DNA of 59,196 nt from Campylobacter sp. (GTDB lineage Bacteria > Campylobacterota > Campylobacteria > Campylobacterales > Campylobacteraceae), in NCBI RefSeq assembly GCF_030528245.1, contig NZ_JAUMZG010000005.1, positions 1-59,196 of the forward strand, in the 5' to 3' direction. The first letter of the stretch is position 1. Each line of letters starts with the position of its first letter. The position numbers were made by a program, and so were the translations under genes. The notes beneath the pieces were generated by a model. That model saw only the letters and a program-made list of their open reading frames with translations, made no database searches and was not told the origin of the DNA. Of this stretch, positions 45,598 through 53,720 are shown one piece after another.

Positions 45598-45985
45598 TTA
45601 AAGCGAGTCAAACAACTCCCCATGCCCCTCATAATGAGCGATTTTAGTGCTTTTGTTGTTTTCATCCACAAAGACAACCTTGGGCTTGAAATTTTTCGCC
45701 TCCCCCACCTCAAGCTGCGCATAAGCCATAATGATGACCCTATCGCCCTCCTGAGCACACCTTGCTGCCGCGCCATTGAGACAGATCACGCCCCTTTCCT
45801 TGCTCGCTATGGTGTAGGTTTCAAAACGCGCCCCGTTATTGACATTGACAACCTGCACCCTCTCATACTCCAAAATCCCGCTCTTTTGCAGCAAATCCTC
45901 ATCAATGCTAATGCTCCCCACATAATCAAGCCGCCTGCGTAACCACCGCGCGATGAATTTTCGCCCTCAGCATCGTGATTTTCAT
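45598..45985 (-). pseudogene. panD: Aspartate 1-decarboxylase, frameshifted in the N-terminal chain
   Basis: Pyruvoyl enzyme that makes beta-alanine for pantothenate. The natural start is ATG 45985, overlapping the panC stop (ATGA), and reads [18 protein letters not shown], the conserved PanD N-terminus, but then hits a TGA. The rest ([54 protein letters not shown]) is intact in another frame from 45921. Two bases are missing (or one extra) between residues 18 and about 21, next to the Gly24-Ser25 self-cleavage site. Starting at GTG 45921 would delete the beta chain and should be inactive. Either a true mutation, a sequence error, or +1 frameshifting at GCT-TGA. Confidence 0.85.
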
Positions 45986-46827
45986 TTCAGTCCTTGCAAC
46001 AAAAAATTATCAATGAGCCGCGTCCTGCCGACATACACCGCCACCGCGCCCAAAACTCCACCCTCTATCCGCTCCAAATCCTCCAAGCTATGAGGATCCA
46101 CCAGCGAAATATAATCCACCCGCGCCAAGCTTTCTTTTTGAATTTCACCCCGCATCGCCTCAAGGATCACCTCCGCCCTGCGCTCTCCCTCTTTCACCAT
46201 CCGCTCGCCCAAAAAAATCGCCCTTGAAAGCACCAAGGCCGCCTCCCGCTCCCGCGCGTTCAAATAGACATTGCGCGAGCTTTTAGCCAGCCCGTCCTCC
46301 TCACGCACGATGGGACAAACCACAAGCTCTAAGGGCAAATTCAAATCCTCCACCATGCGCGCCACCACCGCGCACTGCTGGGCGTCTTTTTGCCCAAAAT
46401 ACGCCCTATCGGGCTGGATGAGATGGAAAAATTTCATCAAAACCGTGCAAACGCCCCGAAAATGCCCCGCCCTTTTCGCCCCGCAAAGCCTTTCACTAAG
46501 CCCACTCATATCCACAAAGCTACTAAAATCGCTGGGGTAAAATTCCGCCACTTGCGGCGTGAAAAGCAAATCGACACCATTTTCCTCGCAGAGTCTAGCG
46601 TCCCTCCTCAGGTCGCGCGGGTAGGTCGCTAGGTCCTCACCGGAGCCAAATTGCAGAGGGTTGACGAAAATGCTCACCACGATTTTATCCTCTTTGCAGG
46701 CTTCAATGAGGCTCAAATGCCCCTCGTGCAAATAGCCCATAGTCGGCACGAAGGCTACGCTTAGGCCCTCATTTTTCCATGCTTTGATTTGCTCTTTTAA
46801 ATCGGCAATGCCCTCAAGCACCCTCAT
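45982..46827 (-). CDS. panC: Pantothenate synthetase
   Basis: Ligase of 281 residues that joins pantoate and beta-alanine using ATP. The nucleotidyl-transferase signature VPTMGYLHEGHLSLIEACK (HxGH) is at residues 27-45, with FVNPLQFGSGEDLATYPR, FGQKDAQQCAVVARMVEDL and the KMSKS-like SSRNVYLNARER. Follows panB with a 9-bp gap and overlaps the natural panD start (ATGA). Confidence 0.96.
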   Translation of the reverse strand: MRVLEGIADLKEQIKAWKNEGLSVAFVPTMGYLHEGHLSLIEACKEDKIVVSIFVNPLQFGSGEDLATYPRDLRRDARLCEENGVDLLFTPQVAEFYPSDFSSFVDMSGLSERLCGAKRAGHFRGVCTVLMKFFHLIQPDRAYFGQKDAQQCAVVARMVEDLNLPLELVVCPIVREEDGLAKSSRNVYLNAREREAALVLSRAIFLGERMVKEGERRAEVILEAMRGEIQKESLARVDYISLVDPHSLEDLERIEGGVLGAVAVYVGRTRLIDNFLLQGLK

Positions 46828-46836
46828 CGCCCCTCC

Positions 46837-47661
46837 CTAATACAACCCATCCAGCCAGGCCTCATCATCCAAAGAAAAACCATGCGCCTCGCTTGGAAAT
46901 TCAAGACTTTTCACCGCTTCAATATAGCCCCGAATCCCCTCAGCGGGATTTAGGTCTGCAAAAGTGCGGACAAATTTGGGCTTAAAGCCTGTGTTGATCC
47001 CCAAAAAATCATGATACACCAAGACCTGCCCATCGCAGTGCACCCCCGCGCCTATGCCTATGGTCGGCACGGTTAGAATTTGCGTGATTTTTTGCGCGAG
47101 TTTTGCCGGCACGCACTCCATCAAAACCATACTCGCGCCCGCATTTTGCGCAGTTCTAGCCTCAGCGATGAGTCTCAGCGCAGCCTCCCTACTCCTACCC
47201 TGCACCCTATAACCCCCCTGCATATTAAGCGCCTGTGGTCTTAGCCCGATGTGGGCGATGACGGGTATGCCAGAAAGGGCTATTTTTTCGATGCTAGGGG
47301 CTATTTCCTCCCCGCCTTCTAGCTTGACGCCGTTTGCCCTGCCCTCCTTGACAAAGCGCGCCGCATTCATCAGCGCGTCATAGCTTGAGCCTTGATAGGA
47401 CATGAAGGGCATATCCGCTAGGACGAAGGCTTTTTGACTCGCCCTTGAAACCGCCTTGGTAAAAAGCAGCATCTCCTCCATCCCCACGCTCAGGGTATCC
47501 TCAAGCCCCAAAAGCACCATCGCCAAAGAATCCCCCACCAAGATCACATCCACTCCAGCCGCGTCCAAAGCCCTAGCACTGGGGTAATCATAAGCCGCGA
47601 CCATGGTGATTTTATCCCCCGCTTCCTTTTGCTTTTGCAGATCTAAAATGCTTTTTTTCAT
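46837..47661 (-). CDS. panB: 3-methyl-2-oxobutanoate hydroxymethyltransferase
   Basis: First enzyme of pantothenate synthesis, 274 residues, TIM-barrel. Motifs: KITMVAAYDYPSARALDAAGVDVILVGDSLAMVLLG at residues 17-52, VLADMPFMSYQGS, GANGVKLEGGEE-like stretch RANGVKLEGGEE, HIGLRPQALNMQGGYRVQGR, and IGIGAGVHCDGQVLVYHD. The ATG overlaps the stop of a 46-residue ORF (ATGA), and its ribosome-binding site GGAGG lies inside that ORF. Confidence 0.96.
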   Translation of the reverse strand: MKKSILDLQKQKEAGDKITMVAAYDYPSARALDAAGVDVILVGDSLAMVLLGLEDTLSVGMEEMLLFTKAVSRASQKAFVLADMPFMSYQGSSYDALMNAARFVKEGRANGVKLEGGEEIAPSIEKIALSGIPVIAHIGLRPQALNMQGGYRVQGRSREAALRLIAEARTAQNAGASMVLMECVPAKLAQKITQILTVPTIGIGAGVHCDGQVLVYHDFLGINTGFKPKFVRTFADLNPAEGIRGYIEAVKSLEFPSEAHGFSLDDEAWLDGLY

Positions 47662-47798
47662 TTTTTATGCCTCCGACATTTTCTCATTCTATCTTCTCTT
47701 TCTTTGGCTTTTTGACTCATTTGTCTGTTAAAGCCTACGATTAAAAACACCATGAATAAAACAAAGATCAAAATCAATACAAATTCCATAATCTTCAT
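47658..47798 (-). CDS. Small single-pass membrane protein coupled to panB
   Basis: 46-residue ORF, too short for usual gene calling. It starts MKIMEFVLILIFVLFMVFLI and carries one strong membrane helix (residues 5-22) followed by a charged tail rich in K, R and E. A GGAGAAGGG site lies nine bases before the ATG, and its TGA stop overlaps the panB ATG (ATGA), so panB translation is probably coupled to it. The 5' region beyond it is AT-rich and shared with the divergent amino-acid permease. Function unknown; a small regulatory or membrane-anchoring peptide are only possibilities. Confidence 0.65.
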   Translation of the reverse strand: MKIMEFVLILIFVLFMVFLIVGFNRQMSQKAKEREDRMRKCRRHKK

Positions 47799-47908
47799 TT
47801 ACTACCCTTCTCCATTTGCTCCACTTAAGGATTAAAATTTTAGCACAAAGTTTAAGCAAAATTAAAATAAAATATAAGCAAGTTTAAGATAAAAGAAAGT
47901 TAAACAAG

Positions 47909-48649
47909 ATGAGTAAAAATAAACTCCAAATTTTCATTTTTTCCACCATCGTTATTTTTTGGGCCTATGTTTCCTTTCCCTACGAAATTTTACAGGTCAA
48001 AAGCGCTCAAAGCACCACCTACGCCCTTACGCCCAACGCCAAGGCCTATCTATCCAGCTACCTCATCACGCTTTTGCTGACCATCTGTGCGCTTTTTATT
48101 GGCGTGATGGTCGGCTTTGCCCTCGCGCTGGCGCGTTTTTCTCGCTTTGAGCTTGTAAATTTTATTATCGACGAGTTCATCGACATCATCCGCGGCACGC
48201 CATTGGTCTTGCAGTTGATGATTTTTGCCTTCGTTATTTTTACTTTTTTGGACAATCTTTACGTGGCGATTTTGGTAATGGGACTTAACAGCTCTGCTTA
48301 CATAGCAGAAATCGTCCGCAGCGGCATTAAAAGTGTGGATGCAGGGCAAATGGAGGCGGCTAGGGCTATGGGGCTTGATCATAAAACTGCAATGCGCGAG
48401 ATCATCCTGCCCCAAGCGGTGAAAAACATTCTCCCTGCCTTAGCTAATGAATTCATCGCGCTTTTTAAAGAAACTTCTGTTGTGGGCTTCATCAGTGTAA
48501 TGGACATTACGATGCAGAGCAAGAGCCTGCAGGCCGTGCTTTACAACCCCAAGCCCATCATTTTTACCGGGCTTGTGTATTATGTGAGCGTGAAGCTTTT
48601 TTCCCTCGGGGTGAGAAAACTTGAAAAAAGGCTAGGGCGGCATGATTAA
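47909..48649 (+). CDS. Polar amino-acid ABC transporter permease
   Basis: Inner-membrane permease of 246 residues, HisM/GlnP family. After an N-terminal helix, the family core is TLLLTICALFIGVMVGFALALARFS, then the conserved DIIRGTPLVLQLMIFAF and the EAA loop GQMEAARAMGLDHKTAMREIILPQAVKNILPAL near residues 150-182. It pairs with the overlapping ATPase gene (8-bp overlap). No binding-protein gene is adjacent, so it may be encoded elsewhere. Substrate not predictable beyond polar amino acids. Confidence 0.9.
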   Translation: MSKNKLQIFIFSTIVIFWAYVSFPYEILQVKSAQSTTYALTPNAKAYLSSYLITLLLTICALFIGVMVGFALALARFSRFELVNFIIDEFIDIIRGTPLVLQLMIFAFVIFTFLDNLYVAILVMGLNSSAYIAEIVRSGIKSVDAGQMEAARAMGLDHKTAMREIILPQAVKNILPALANEFIALFKETSVVGFISVMDITMQSKSLQAVLYNPKPIIFTGLVYYVSVKLFSLGVRKLEKRLGRHD

Positions 48650-49370
48650 AATTGAAAATTTATGCAAAAAATACGGCGATTTTGAGATCTTAAAAAACAT
48701 CAACGCGCAAATTCAAAAGGGCGAGATCATCGCCATCATCGGTGCTAGCGGAGGGGGGAAAAGCACGCTTTTGCGCTGCATCAATGGGCTGGAAAAAGCC
48801 TCAAGCGGTAAAATTTTCATCCAAGGCGAAAATATCCTTGATGAAAGAACCGACGTCAATAAAATCCGCCAAAAAGTGAGCATGGTCTTTCAGCATTTTA
48901 ATCTTTTTGCCAATAAAAATGTCATGGAAAATTTAACCCTAGCCCCCATAAAAACGGGAATTTTAAGCAGGGATGAGGCGCGGGAAAAGGCAAAAATTTT
49001 ACTGCAAAGGGTGGGGCTTGCTGACAAGGAGCGAATGATGCCTCATAGGCTTTCTGGCGGGCAAAAGCAGCGCATCGCCATAGCCAGAAGTTTGATGATG
49101 AATCCTGAGGTGATCTTATTTGACGAGCCCACTTCGGCTCTGGATCCTGAGATGATCGGCGAGGTTTTAAGCATCATGAAGGATGTCGCAAAAGAGGGGC
49201 TTACGATGCTTGTGGTAACGCACGAAATGGGCTTTGCTAAAAATGTCGCGGGACGAATTTTTTTCATGGACAGGGGGCGAATCGCCGTGGATGAGTGCCC
49301 TAAGAAGGTCTTTGAAAACCCAAGCAACGAAAGGCTGAGGGAATTTCTCAACAAGGTCCTCAATCATTAA
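48642..49370 (+). CDS. glnQ: Polar amino-acid ABC transporter ATPase (GlnQ-like)
   Basis: ATPase of 242 residues. Walker A GASGGGKST, Q-loop FQHFNLFANKNVMEN, signature LSGGQKQRIAIARSLMMNP and Walker B VILFDEPTSALDPEMIGEV with the H-loop VVTHEMGFAKNVA are all present, in the form of the GlnQ/HisP subfamily. Overlaps the permease gene by 8 bp and converges on sixA with a 4-bp overlap. Confidence 0.93.
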   Translation: MIKIENLCKKYGDFEILKNINAQIQKGEIIAIIGASGGGKSTLLRCINGLEKASSGKIFIQGENILDERTDVNKIRQKVSMVFQHFNLFANKNVMENLTLAPIKTGILSRDEAREKAKILLQRVGLADKERMMPHRLSGGQKQRIAIARSLMMNPEVILFDEPTSALDPEMIGEVLSIMKDVAKEGLTMLVVTHEMGFAKNVAGRIFFMDRGRIAVDECPKKVFENPSNERLREFLNKVLNH

Positions 49371-49849
49371 AGCGGCTTGATGTGCTCGAAAAATACTAGC
49401 CTCCCGCTGTGCTTTTCAAGCCCCTTAAAATCATCAAGCTCAAATTCCAAGCCAAGCATGGAGGCGGTGGGAAAGGAGGTAAGACAAAGCGTGCTAAGTA
49501 GCTCTGAAAGCTCTAAAAGAGCGGGGTTGTGCCCGACTATAAGCACGTTTTCAAGCCCCGCGCTAAGGCCTAAAATCCACTCAAAAATTTCTCCCGCATC
49601 CTGCTCATAAAGCCCATCCACAAACTCGATTTTATCCTCAAGGGCGTAGAATTTTGCCAGCTTTTCGGCTGTGCTTTGGGTGCGTTTGGCGGGGGAGGCG
49701 AAGATTTTATCCAAGCTCAAATCATGCTTTTTAAGCCTTTCAAAGAGAAGCTTTAGCTCCTCCTTGCCCTTTTTAGAAAGCCTGCGCGAAAAGTCATCAG
49801 CCGCTTCTTTTTCTGCCTTAGCGTGGCGTAAAAGATAAATTTTCTTCAT
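49367..49849 (-). CDS. sixA: SixA-type phosphohistidine phosphatase
   Basis: Small histidine-phosphatase-superfamily protein of 160 residues. The RHG-type motif LLRHAKAE at residues 5-12 bears the catalytic His, ASPAKRTQSTAEKL follows, and the second His is in VLIVGHNPALLEL. SixA dephosphorylates histidine phosphotransfer proteins; here the partner is unknown. Start ATG 49849 overlaps the rhomboid stop (ATGA) and has AGGAGAAAACG upstream; a longer frame to 49912 would add an implausible hydrophobic leader. Confidence 0.88.
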   Translation of the reverse strand: MKKIYLLRHAKAEKEAADDFSRRLSKKGKEELKLLFERLKKHDLSLDKIFASPAKRTQSTAEKLAKFYALEDKIEFVDGLYEQDAGEIFEWILGLSAGLENVLIVGHNPALLELSELLSTLCLTSFPTASMLGLEFELDDFKGLEKHSGRLVFFEHIKPL

Positions 49850-50379
49850 CGTTTTCTCCTTAAAAATGCCCAAAAATAGCCGCAAAAAAAGCCAAAAATA
49901 TGCCCATACCAAGCCACATTAACCCCCATAAACAAGGGCACAAAGCTCATCAAAAGCAGGGCCACAAGCAGTCCCTTGGTGCTGCTTTTTTCCCAAAAGG
50001 CGTAAAATCCCATCAAAACGCAAATCGCCCCACTCGCGCCAACTAAGGAGATCTTTTGCCACCCAATTTCAAAGGCGAAAAGCAAATAAAGCGCGCACAA
50101 AAGCGAGCAAAGCACCCCACCCACAAGGTAAAGCAGGGCGAATCGAACGCGCCCCAAAAGGGCCTCTAAGATCCTACCAAATTGAAACAAAACGACCATG
50201 TTCAGGGCTAGGTGCGCGAAATTCCCGTGCAAAAACATGGAGCTTAGGGGCTGCCAGAAAAAACCTTCTTTAAAAAATAAAAGATTCAGAGAAAAAAGGG
50301 CGACGAATTTCCTCCCGAAAACAAATTCTTGCAAGATAAAAATCAAAACATTGGCGACAATCAAGAGAGCCGTCAGCAC
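49846..50379 (-). CDS. Rhomboid-family intramembrane serine protease
   Basis: Membrane protein of 177 residues with about six helices. The catalytic Ser116 is in GASGA and the His160 in WYGHIFGF; the first loop carries WQPLSSMFLHGNFAHLALNM, typical of rhomboids. Likely cleaves transmembrane substrates near the periplasmic face. Upstream of and overlapping sixA by 4 bp. Confidence 0.93.
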   Translation of the reverse strand: MLTALLIVANVLIFILQEFVFGRKFVALFSLNLLFFKEGFFWQPLSSMFLHGNFAHLALNMVVLFQFGRILEALLGRVRFALLYLVGGVLCSLLCALYLLFAFEIGWQKISLVGASGAICVLMGFYAFWEKSSTKGLLVALLLMSFVPLFMGVNVAWYGHIFGFFCGYFWAFLRRKR

Positions 50380-50473
50380 AATAATCCTTCGTCAAAATTT
50401 ATTTATTGTCTTAGAATTCACATAAAATTCACATAAAAATCCTAAACTCCCGCACCATTCTTAAAGGACACCG

Positions 50474-50887
50474 ATGGGGGCGAAAATCCACCTTTTTGTT
50501 TTTATCTTAGCCTTCTTAAAGGCTGATGTTATCATATCCGCTCACGATCTGCCCTCCAAAAGCAGGGAATTTTTACAAAGTCATTTTGACGCGAAAATCG
50601 GCCTGGTCCAAAGGGACGAAAAATCCTACGAGGTCTACTTGAGCGATGGCACCGAGCTTGAGTTCGACTCTGCGGGCGCTTGGAGGCAGATCGAGGCAAA
50701 GCGCAAGCCCTTGAGCTATGACATACTCCCGACTCAAATCGCGGCTGTGCTTAGGAGTGAATTTAAAAATATGACGATGCGAGAGCTTGAAAGAAAGATC
50801 AATCATTACAAAATCAAATTCCACAACGGCTCAGAAATCATCATCGACTTCAATGGCACGATTTTGCATAAGGAATTTGAGGACTAA
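50474..50887 (+). CDS. Periplasmic PepSY-like (DUF2874) protein
   Basis: Predicted secreted protein of 137 residues. A signal peptide (about residues 1-17, FVFILAFLKA) is followed by two similar halves of about 55 residues: LPSKSREFLQSHFDAKIGLVQRDEKSYEVYLSDGTELEFDSAGAW and LPTQIAAVLRSEFKNMTMRELERKINHYKIKFHNGSEIIIDFNGT, the pattern of PepSY-like tandem domains. Function in this family is unknown (envelope-stress or peptidase-inhibitor roles are guesses). Overlaps the 3' end of the convergent FtsH-like gene by 4 bp. Confidence 0.75.
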   Translation: MGAKIHLFVFILAFLKADVIISAHDLPSKSREFLQSHFDAKIGLVQRDEKSYEVYLSDGTELEFDSAGAWRQIEAKRKPLSYDILPTQIAAVLRSEFKNMTMRELERKINHYKIKFHNGSEIIIDFNGTILHKEFED

Positions 50888-52479
50888 TCCTCCATCAAAA
50901 GTCGCACATCCTCGCTTTGGAGCCGCTCTTTTTCGATGAGAATTTCAGCCAGTTTTAAAATTTTATCCCTCATGGGGCTCAAAAATTCCTCAAGCTCAAG
51001 CCTTTGACGCGTCCAAATTTGCTCCTCCACCATGTCAAAGCCCAGCATCGTATCCACCAGTTCCCGCACCCTTGCAAGGTCATTTTGCGCATTCGTGTAG
51101 CTTTCATTAAAAATCAGCCTCGTCGCACAAGAGCCCGCCAAATGAACCTTAATTTTATTCAAAAGCTCAGATTTTGAGACGATACTGCCCTCACACTCCC
51201 TAAAACGATCCTCGATGAGGGTGATTTTTTCAAAACCCACATCAAAATAATAGGCACTCAGGGCCTTGGCCGCCTGATAGATGGCTTGAATTTTCTTTTC
51301 CTTTTCGCTAAAGCTTAAACTTTTCTTTTTACCCACCAAAACCTTACTCAGCACCGCGTAAAAATCCCCCTCCTCCACTGAGGCGCTTTTCCTGCGTAGG
51401 GCATGGATGGCCGCTTCATTGACGAGGGTTTCAAGCCCCGCGCCGCTAAAACCCACGCTAGCCTTGGCGATTTTGGACAAATCCACAGAATTTTTCTTAT
51501 CCTTCATGTAATTTTGCAAAATTTTCAGCCTGTCCTTGTAGTCGGGCAGGGAGAGGAAAATGCGCCGGTCAAAACGCCCCGAGCGCAGCAGGGCGCTATC
51601 CATGAGCTCGATTTTATTGGTCGCGGCGATGACGATGACCCCGCTATTGTCCTCAAAGCCGTCCATTTGCGTTAGAAGCTGATTGAGCGTGCTATCGCGC
51701 TCGACATTGGAAAGTTCGCCCCTAGCCTTCCCCACCGCGTCGATCTCATCGATGAAAATGATGCTAGGCGCCATCATCTTCGCCCTAGAAAAGAGCTCTC
51801 GCACCCTCTTAGCGCCCACGCCCACATAAATTTCTACAAAGCTTGAGCCAGACTGGTAAAAAAACGGCACTCCCGCCTCCCCAGCAACCGCCTTAGCGAT
51901 GAGGGTTTTGCCCACACCCGGAGGGCCTATCATTAGGACACCCTTAGGCATTTTCACGCCAAATTCTTTGTATTTTTGCGGATTTTTCAAAAAATCCACC
52001 AGCTCATAAAGCTCGGTTTTCACCTCATCCACCCCCGCCACATCGGAAAAAGTGATGCTTGAAATCACAGGCTTGAGGGCTGAGAATTCCAAATTTTTCT
52101 CCGCCGGGGCGGGATTGATGGGGAATTTTTGACCCTGCTTTTTTTGCCTGAAATACCCAAGACTCACCAACAAGGCCAAGATAAAAACCAGCAAAATGAA
52201 AAAAATCCACAGGCTATTGTCCTGCTTTATCCCCACAGGCACGCGCGCCACAAGCTCTCTCAAGTCCACGCCGTCCTTGATGATGCGGTAATGCTCCCCC
52301 GCGGCTTGAAACCAAAGCTCGTTTTCGTAGATGAGGGCCTTTTGGATGAGATTTTGCTCCAAAAAACTTTTGTAAAGCTTTTCGTCGATGTATTTGGGTT
52401 CGTTTTTAAAATAAGCCACCGCCAAAAGTACGCACAAAACGCAAAATGAAATGAAGATGATTTTTTTATTTTTCATCAC
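50884..52479 (-). CDS. FtsH-like AAA+ protein lacking the protease motif
   Basis: Membrane AAA+ ATPase of 531 residues. Two membrane segments (residues 6-23 and 91-109) flank a short periplasmic region; then the ATPase core with Walker A GPPGVGKT at 185-192, Walker B IFIDEID at 241-247 and the second region of homology [10 protein letters not shown] at 298-306, all intact. The following peptidase-like region aligns by context to FtsH, but where HEAGH should be (in Y-HEAGH-AL) it reads Y401-QAAKA-L, so zinc binding and proteolysis are lost. This matches, as I recall, a second ftsH-like gene next to mtaB in H. pylori (HP0286). Last gene of the RCK-aroB-mscS-mtaB operon; overlaps mtaB by 4 bp. 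Confidence 0.88.
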   Translation of the reverse strand: MMKNKKIIFISFCVLCVLLAVAYFKNEPKYIDEKLYKSFLEQNLIQKALIYENELWFQAAGEHYRIIKDGVDLRELVARVPVGIKQDNSLWIFFILLVFILALLVSLGYFRQKKQGQKFPINPAPAEKNLEFSALKPVISSITFSDVAGVDEVKTELYELVDFLKNPQKYKEFGVKMPKGVLMIGPPGVGKTLIAKAVAGEAGVPFFYQSGSSFVEIYVGVGAKRVRELFSRAKMMAPSIIFIDEIDAVGKARGELSNVERDSTLNQLLTQMDGFEDNSGVIVIAATNKIELMDSALLRSGRFDRRIFLSLPDYKDRLKILQNYMKDKKNSVDLSKIAKASVGFSGAGLETLVNEAAIHALRRKSASVEEGDFYAVLSKVLVGKKKSLSFSEKEKKIQAIYQAAKALSAYYFDVGFEKITLIEDRFRECEGSIVSKSELLNKIKVHLAGSCATRLIFNESYTNAQNDLARVRELVDTMLGFDMVEEQIWTRQRLELEEFLSPMRDKILKLAEILIEKERLQSEDVRLLMED

Positions 52480-53720
52480 GCCCTCGCTTCGTTAAATTCC
52501 GCTCTCAAGTCATAATCCTCAAGCACGAGCCACTGCTTGGACAGGTCCCGCTCGCTTTTAATCCTCATTTTGTTAAAAAACTGGTCATAGCCCTCGTAAA
52601 AGCCATTTTTTTCGCTCTCTATCAAAATTTCAAGGGGGATTTTATTGCGCGCCCTGAAATCGCGATTGTTTTCCCTGACGATCTGCCTGAGGGTATGCAG
52701 CCGCTCCTTTGCCACAGCGCCACTGATGGTATTTTTCATCAGCGCCGAGGGGGTCTTGGCGCGGGGTGAGAATATGAAAGCATGAAGGTGGGTGAGCCTG
52801 AGGGCCTTAAAATTCTCCAAGGCCTCCTGCCAAATTTCCTCACTCTCGCCCGGATGAGCCACGATGAAATCGGTCCCCAAGGCAAAGCCCTTAGCGCGCA
52901 AGGATTCAAAAAGCCTAAGGTCGTTTTCTGTATGAGAGCGTCGCCTCATGATGCGCAGCATCCTCTCACTGCTATGCTGCAAGGCGATGTGCAAATGCCG
53001 CTCCAGCCAAGCCTCGTCCAAGATTTCCCTGAAGCTTTCATCGATTTGCGCGGGTTCTAGCGAGCCGAGCCTGATGCGCCTTAGTCCTTGAATTTGCCCC
53101 ATTTTTTGCAAAAGCCTGCCCAAGCTCGTGCCCTCCTTCAGCCCGTAAGAGCCGATGTTGGTGCCGGTGAGGACGAGCTCTGAGTAGCCATTTTGCACTA
53201 AAATTTTCACCTGCTCCAGCACATTCTCCTCCCTCACGCTCCTTGACTTTCCGCGCACGGCGGGGATGATGCAGTAAGCACAGGCGTAATCACAGCCCTC
53301 TTGGATTTTCACGAAGGCTTTGGTGTGATTTTCATAGTCCTTAACGATGTCCTTGTCGATGAAATTCAAATCCCCAAGCGCGTAGAATTTATGTTTTGCC
53401 TTCAAAAAGTCGTTGAGCCTTGCCTTTTCTCCCGCACCCAAAACGCCAAAAATCTTCCCCCCGTCCAAAAATTCCCTCCCCCTACTCACCGCCGCGCAGC
53501 CCGTGAGTATGACCCTCTTGCCCTCTTTTTGCAGGGCGTGGAGGTAGGATTTGAGTCCGCTATCGGCGCCGTTGGTTACCGTGCAGGAATTCACCACGAC
53601 AATGGAGGCCTCTTTCGCGTCATTTGTCAGCTCAAAATCCCTCACATAGCCCTTTAAAAGCTCGGTATCGTAGATATTTGTGCGGCAACCAAAGGTTTTA
53701 AAAAACACCCTCTCTTTCAA
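52476..53720 (-). CDS. mtaB: tRNA t6A37 methylthiotransferase MtaB-like
   Basis: Radical-SAM methylthiotransferase of 414 residues that makes ms2t6A37 in tRNA. The N-terminal cluster ligands are C12, C46 and C75, the radical-SAM triad C143-C147-C150 (EGCDYACAYC), and RSVREENVLEQVKILVQNGYSELVLTGTNIGSYG follows. It contains both Fe-S cluster sets, so is a MiaB/MtaB member; the t6A specificity is inferred from family and length. Overlaps mscS and the FtsH-like gene by 4 bp each. Confidence 0.92.
   Translation of the reverse strand: MKERVFFKTFGCRTNIYDTELLKGYVRDFELTNDAKEASIVVVNSCTVTNGADSGLKSYLHALQKEGKRVILTGCAAVSRGREFLDGGKIFGVLGAGEKARLNDFLKAKHKFYALGDLNFIDKDIVKDYENHTKAFVKIQEGCDYACAYCIIPAVRGKSRSVREENVLEQVKILVQNGYSELVLTGTNIGSYGLKEGTSLGRLLQKMGQIQGLRRIRLGSLEPAQIDESFREILDEAWLERHLHIALQHSSERMLRIMRRRSHTENDLRLFESLRAKGFALGTDFIVAHPGESEEIWQEALENFKALRLTHLHAFIFSPRAKTPSALMKNTISGAVAKERLHTLRQIVRENNRDFRARNKIPLEILIESEKNGFYEGYDQFFNKMRIKSERDLSKQWLVLEDYDLRAEFNEARA

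Noticed and set aside
45304..45942. 212-codon plus-strand frame over panD
   Set aside because: It runs opposite to panD and has no recognisable domain; most of it is a shadow of panD. Only the first part may belong to the methyltransferase ruin.
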